Source: Pseudomonadota bacterium
GTDB taxonomy: Bacteria; Pseudomonadota; Gammaproteobacteria; Steroidobacterales; Steroidobacteraceae
Direction: 5' to 3'
Assembly: GCA_021850555.1 (NCBI GenBank)
Contig: JAJZLX010000144.1
Location: 1 to 9,738 of the forward strand
DNA length: 9,738 bases
How positions within the stretch are numbered: the first letter of the stretch is position 1; each line of letters starts with the position of its first letter. The position numbers were made by a program, and so were the translations under genes. This document shows positions 7,308 through 9,738 of the stretch, piece after piece. Under the pieces are notes generated by a model. That model was not told where the DNA came from. It made no database searches and saw only the letters and a list, made by a program, of their open reading frames with translations.

Positions 7308-7378
7308 CGCGCGGCATGCACCGGAGGGGGAAGCTCGGAGGGGTCCGGGCCCATGCCCTAAAAAGTTTATAACGTGCA

Positions 7379-7383
7379 GAGGT
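7379..7383 (+). promoter_or_regulatory. Ribosome binding site of the TonB receptor gene
   Basis: GAGGT, within the longer purine-rich AGAGGTAGG (7378-7386), stands 6 bases before the ATG at 7390. It fixes that ATG as the start, in agreement with the signal peptide that follows. Confidence 0.65.
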
Positions 7384-7389
7384 AGGCGC

Positions 7390-9738
7390 ATGAAATCGAA
7401 CCACAAGCTCTCACGCACCGTTGCCGCCATTCTGAGCGCATCGGCCGCCCACGCGGTGCTCGCCGCCAATACGAACGGCACTGCCGCCACCGCCTCTGCG
7501 ATGGGCGCGCCACAGCTGCAGGAGATTGTTGTCACCGCGCAACATCGCACGCAGAACATCCAATCCGTGCCCATCACGATGGAGGCCCTCACCGGCAAGA
7601 CCCTGCAGCAGCTGAACGTGCAGACCTTCTCGCAGTTCGTGAAGTACCTGCCGAACGTCACCACGGCCAGCGCGGGGCCCGGCAACGGCATCATATTCAT
7701 GCGTGGTCTGTCAGACGGCGTCGTCGGGGCTCAGGGCCAGGGCACCGTGGGCACCTTCCCGAACGTCGCGGTGTACCTCGATGACTCCTCGGTCATGCAG
7801 CCGGGCCGCGATCTGAATGTCTACGCGGTGGACCTGAAGCGCATCGAGGTGCTGGAGGGCCCGCAGGGAACCCTCTTCGGAGCCGGCGCCGAGGCCGGCG
7901 TGGTGCGCTACATCACCAACAAGCCGGACCTCTATCACTACGAGGTGAACGTCAACGGCGCCTATGGCATCACCGCGCACGGGGATCCGAACCATCACAT
8001 GAGCGCGGTGTTCAATTGGCCCATCATTCCGGGCAGATTCGCCGCGCGACTGGTGTGGTTCACGGACCATCGCGGCGGGTACATCAACAACCTGCCGGCG
8101 ACCTTCAGCCGCAGCCCGCACGACGTCGGCCTCGTGTACGAGAACGGCGGCGTGGTGCCGACCAACAGCGTGACGATCAACAACTTCCAGATCGCCGGCA
8201 ACGCCATCAATCCGGTCGATTACGGCGGCGGCCGCCTGGAGCTGAAATACAAGATCAACGACCGCTGGAGCGTGCTGCTCAGCGAGATGTACCAGGACAT
8301 GAACGCGCAGGGGGTGTTCTACGAGATGCCCTACGGCAGCTACGGGCCGAACGTGGGCTCGGCGCAAGCCTACGTCGTCCCGGGCAGCATCGACGCGCAG
8401 CATCCCTCGGGCGTCATCGCCGGCCCCTATCGGGGCGTGCCGCTGCCGCCGCTGTCGGTGAACCTGTTCAATCCCTCCTACGACAGGGACCATTGGGAGA
8501 ACACCGAGGTGCGGGTCGACGGCAAGGTGGGGCCGCTCAGCCTCGTCTACGCCGGCGCGTACCTCGACCGCCATACCCAGCAGCTCGGCGATTACACCAA
8601 CTACGCCCGCGGCCGGTACGGCTATTACTATCAGTGCACGGGCGTCTCGTACAGCGCGACCAGCGGCAATGCCGGTGCGACCTGCAACTCACCGCGGTCG
8701 GCCTGGCACGACACGACGCACAATACGCACTTCTCCCAGGAGATACGCCTCAGCACGCCGAGCGACTGGCGGCTGCGGGGCCTGGTCGGGCTCTACTACG
8801 AGGACTACAAGCTCTACGGCCTCACCCAGTGGAACTACAACACCCTGCCGGACTGCTCGCCGACCGGCGCCACCAGCAACTGCTTCCTGCCGAAGGTGAC
8901 CTTCCCCAGCATGCCCTATCAGTCCGGTCCCAACGGGTTCCCGACCCAGCCGGCGTTTTTCGACGATAGCGAGCGCACCTTCATCCAGCGGGCGGTCTAC
9001 TTCTCCGGCAGCTTCGACATCGTGCCGCACAAGCTGATCATCACCGCGGGCGCCCGCTACTTCCGCATGTCCAATTCGGAGGTGGGTGGCTCCATGGGCA
9101 GCTTCTATTGCAAGCAGTTCAGCCCAACGAGCTATTTCGGGCAATGCCTGACGTCCAATGTGACGGTCTTCAACCCGAACAACCATAATCTCGGCCCGCT
9201 GATCAACGATCCGCATCTGGTGTATACGACCACCAATCACCTGCTGCAGACCGGCATGCGCGGGCGCGCCAACCTGACCTGGCGGATCACTCCGCAGGTC
9301 ATGGCGTACTACACCTACTCGCAGGGGTTCCGGCCGGGCGGCTTCAATCGCGGCACCGGCTACTATCTCGACGGCGCGAACGGCCAGCCGCAGTGGGTGC
9401 GCCCGGCGGACTATCTGTCGGACAACCTGACCAACAACGAGATCGGCTGGAAGACCCGCTGGCTCGACAACCGGCTGCAGGTGGACGGCGCGGTCTATCA
9501 GGAGATGTGGACCCACACGCAGGTGCAGGTGTTCTGCCCGCAGTGCGGCTTCGGCAACCTGACCTTCACCACCAACGGCGCCAATTACCGGGTGCGCGGC
9601 ATCGAGCTGGCGATCGACGCATTGCCGATGCGCGGCCTGTCGGTGCATGCGGCGGCATCCTGGAACAGCGGCCAGCAGACCAATGCGCCATTGCTGATAG
9701 ACAATGTTCCGGGCAGCCCCAATTTCGGCAAGCCGATC
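7390..9738 (+). CDS. TonB-dependent outer-membrane receptor (3' end outside window)
   Basis: Outer-membrane beta-barrel transporter powered by TonB-ExbBD, normally used to take up siderophores, vitamins or bulky organic substrates. The frame is open for 783 codons to the window edge; the family is usually somewhat longer, so the last barrel strands are missing. Seen in order: a signal peptide with basic start and hydrophobic core (1 to about 25, likely cut near VLA-AN); a TonB-box-like EIVVTA (45-50); the plug domain, including VPITMEALTG (60-69), MRGLSDG (104-110), VAVYLDD near 126-132, RIEVLEGPQGTLFGAGAEAG (151-170) and RYITNKPD (173-180); then a Tyr/Asn-rich barrel with NLFNPSYDRDHWENTE from 358 and YSQGFRPGGFNRG from 643. 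It has only eight cysteines, in four close pairs. The start is supported by AGAGG upstream. It is divergent from the GMC-MFS operon. Ligand unknown; no heme or siderophore motif seen. Confidence 0.95.
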   Translation, partial: MKSNHKLSRTVAAILSASAAHAVLAANTNGTAATASAMGAPQLQEIVVTAQHRTQNIQSVPITMEALTGKTLQQLNVQTFSQFVKYLPNVTTASAGPGNGIIFMRGLSDGVVGAQGQGTVGTFPNVAVYLDDSSVMQPGRDLNVYAVDLKRIEVLEGPQGTLFGAGAEAGVVRYITNKPDLYHYEVNVNGAYGITAHGDPNHHMSAVFNWPIIPGRFAARLVWFTDHRGGYINNLPATFSRSPHDVGLVYENGGVVPTNSVTINNFQIAGNAINPVDYGGGRLELKYKINDRWSVLLSEMYQDMNAQGVFYEMPYGSYGPNVGSAQAYVVPGSIDAQHPSGVIAGPYRGVPLPPLSVNLFNPSYDRDHWENTEVRVDGKVGPLSLVYAGAYLDRHTQQLGDYTNYARGRYGYYYQCTGVSYSATSGNAGATCNSPRSAWHDTTHNTHFSQEIRLSTPSDWRLRGLVGLYYEDYKLYGLTQWNYNTLPDCSPTGATSNCFLPKVTFPSMPYQSGPNGFPTQPAFFDDSERTFIQRAVYFSGSFDIVPHKLIITAGARYFRMSNSEVGGSMGSFYCKQFSPTSYFGQCLTSNVTVFNPNNHNLGPLINDPHLVYTTTNHLLQTGMRGRANLTWRITPQVMAYYTYSQGFRPGGFNRGTGYYLDGANGQPQWVRPADYLSDNLTNNEIGWKTRWLDNRLQVDGAVYQEMWTHTQVQVFCPQCGFGNLTFTTNGANYRVRGIELAIDALPMRGLSVHAAASWNSGQQTNAPLLIDNVPGSPNFGKPI

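Larger units (their letters stand above)
7074..7389. promoter_or_regulatory. Divergent intergenic region between the GMC gene and the TonB receptor gene
   Basis: A 316-bp gap with genes leaving in both directions; it should contain promoters for both. Contents I can support: a hairpin at 7083-7101, an 8-bp direct repeat at 7216-7223 and 7238-7245, a perfect 14-bp palindrome at 7294-7307, and an AT-rich patch at 7360-7373 with TATAAC (7368-7373). That TATAAC lies only 16 bases before the receptor ATG and has no good -35 partner, so I do not call it a promoter. Short reading frames across the gap show no recognisable protein and no convincing ribosome site. The end at 7074 assumes the GMC start at 7073. 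Confidence 0.6.

Noticed and set aside
7368..7373. Promoter -10 box TATAAC before the TonB receptor
   Set aside because: A start from this box would fall inside the ribosome binding site, and the expected -35 position is all GC.
7711..8574. Long minus-strand open frame, with another at 8689-9648
   Set aside because: Both are antisense to the TonB receptor gene, whose plug and barrel motifs run unbroken across them; the antisense proteins show no recognisable domain.

Overview
The window comes from a high-GC bacterium with an outer membrane, since it carries a TonB-dependent receptor; a proteobacterium is most likely. The receptor's style and the high GC would fit a steroidobacter/xanthomonad-like gammaproteobacterium or a sphingomonad, but lineage cannot be settled from this sequence. 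Coding density is high. I see no rRNA, tRNA, CRISPR array, insertion sequence or phage gene.

Left part, + strand (1-4089): the 3' part of soxA (alpha subunit of heterotetrameric sarcosine oxidase, cut by the window edge), then soxG (gamma subunit) overlapping or abutting it. A 175-bp gap with a GC-rich hairpin follows, then a trimethylamine methyltransferase (MttB) family gene with no internal amber codon, so a non-pyrrolysine type. Sarcosine oxidase turns N-methylglycine into glycine and passes the methyl carbon to tetrahydrofolate. MttB relatives demethylate quaternary amines such as glycine betaine through a corrinoid protein. Side by side they suggest stepwise N-demethylation of a betaine-type compound.

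Middle part, - strand (4086-7073): a GMC-family FAD oxidoreductase (choline/alcohol dehydrogenase-like), followed 15 bp later by a major facilitator transporter, probably one operon. The transporter converges on the mttB-like gene, and the two TAG stop codons share the same CTAG.

Right part: a 316-bp divergent intergenic region (7074-7389) holds a helically phased 8-bp direct repeat, a perfect 14-bp palindrome and a strong hairpin next to the GMC start. It is the likely control region for the GMC-MFS operon and for the TonB-dependent receptor that starts at 7390 and runs off the right edge. The receptor has eight cysteines, all in four close pairs.

Together the genes look like an uptake and catabolism locus: outer-membrane receptor, inner-membrane MFS carrier, alcohol oxidation by GMC, C1/N-methyl removal by MttB-like and Sox enzymes. 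A choline -> betaine -> dimethylglycine -> sarcosine -> glycine route would use most of these parts, but the substrate is inferred, and the two halves may be independent units. All gene families are known; I found no clearly new system.
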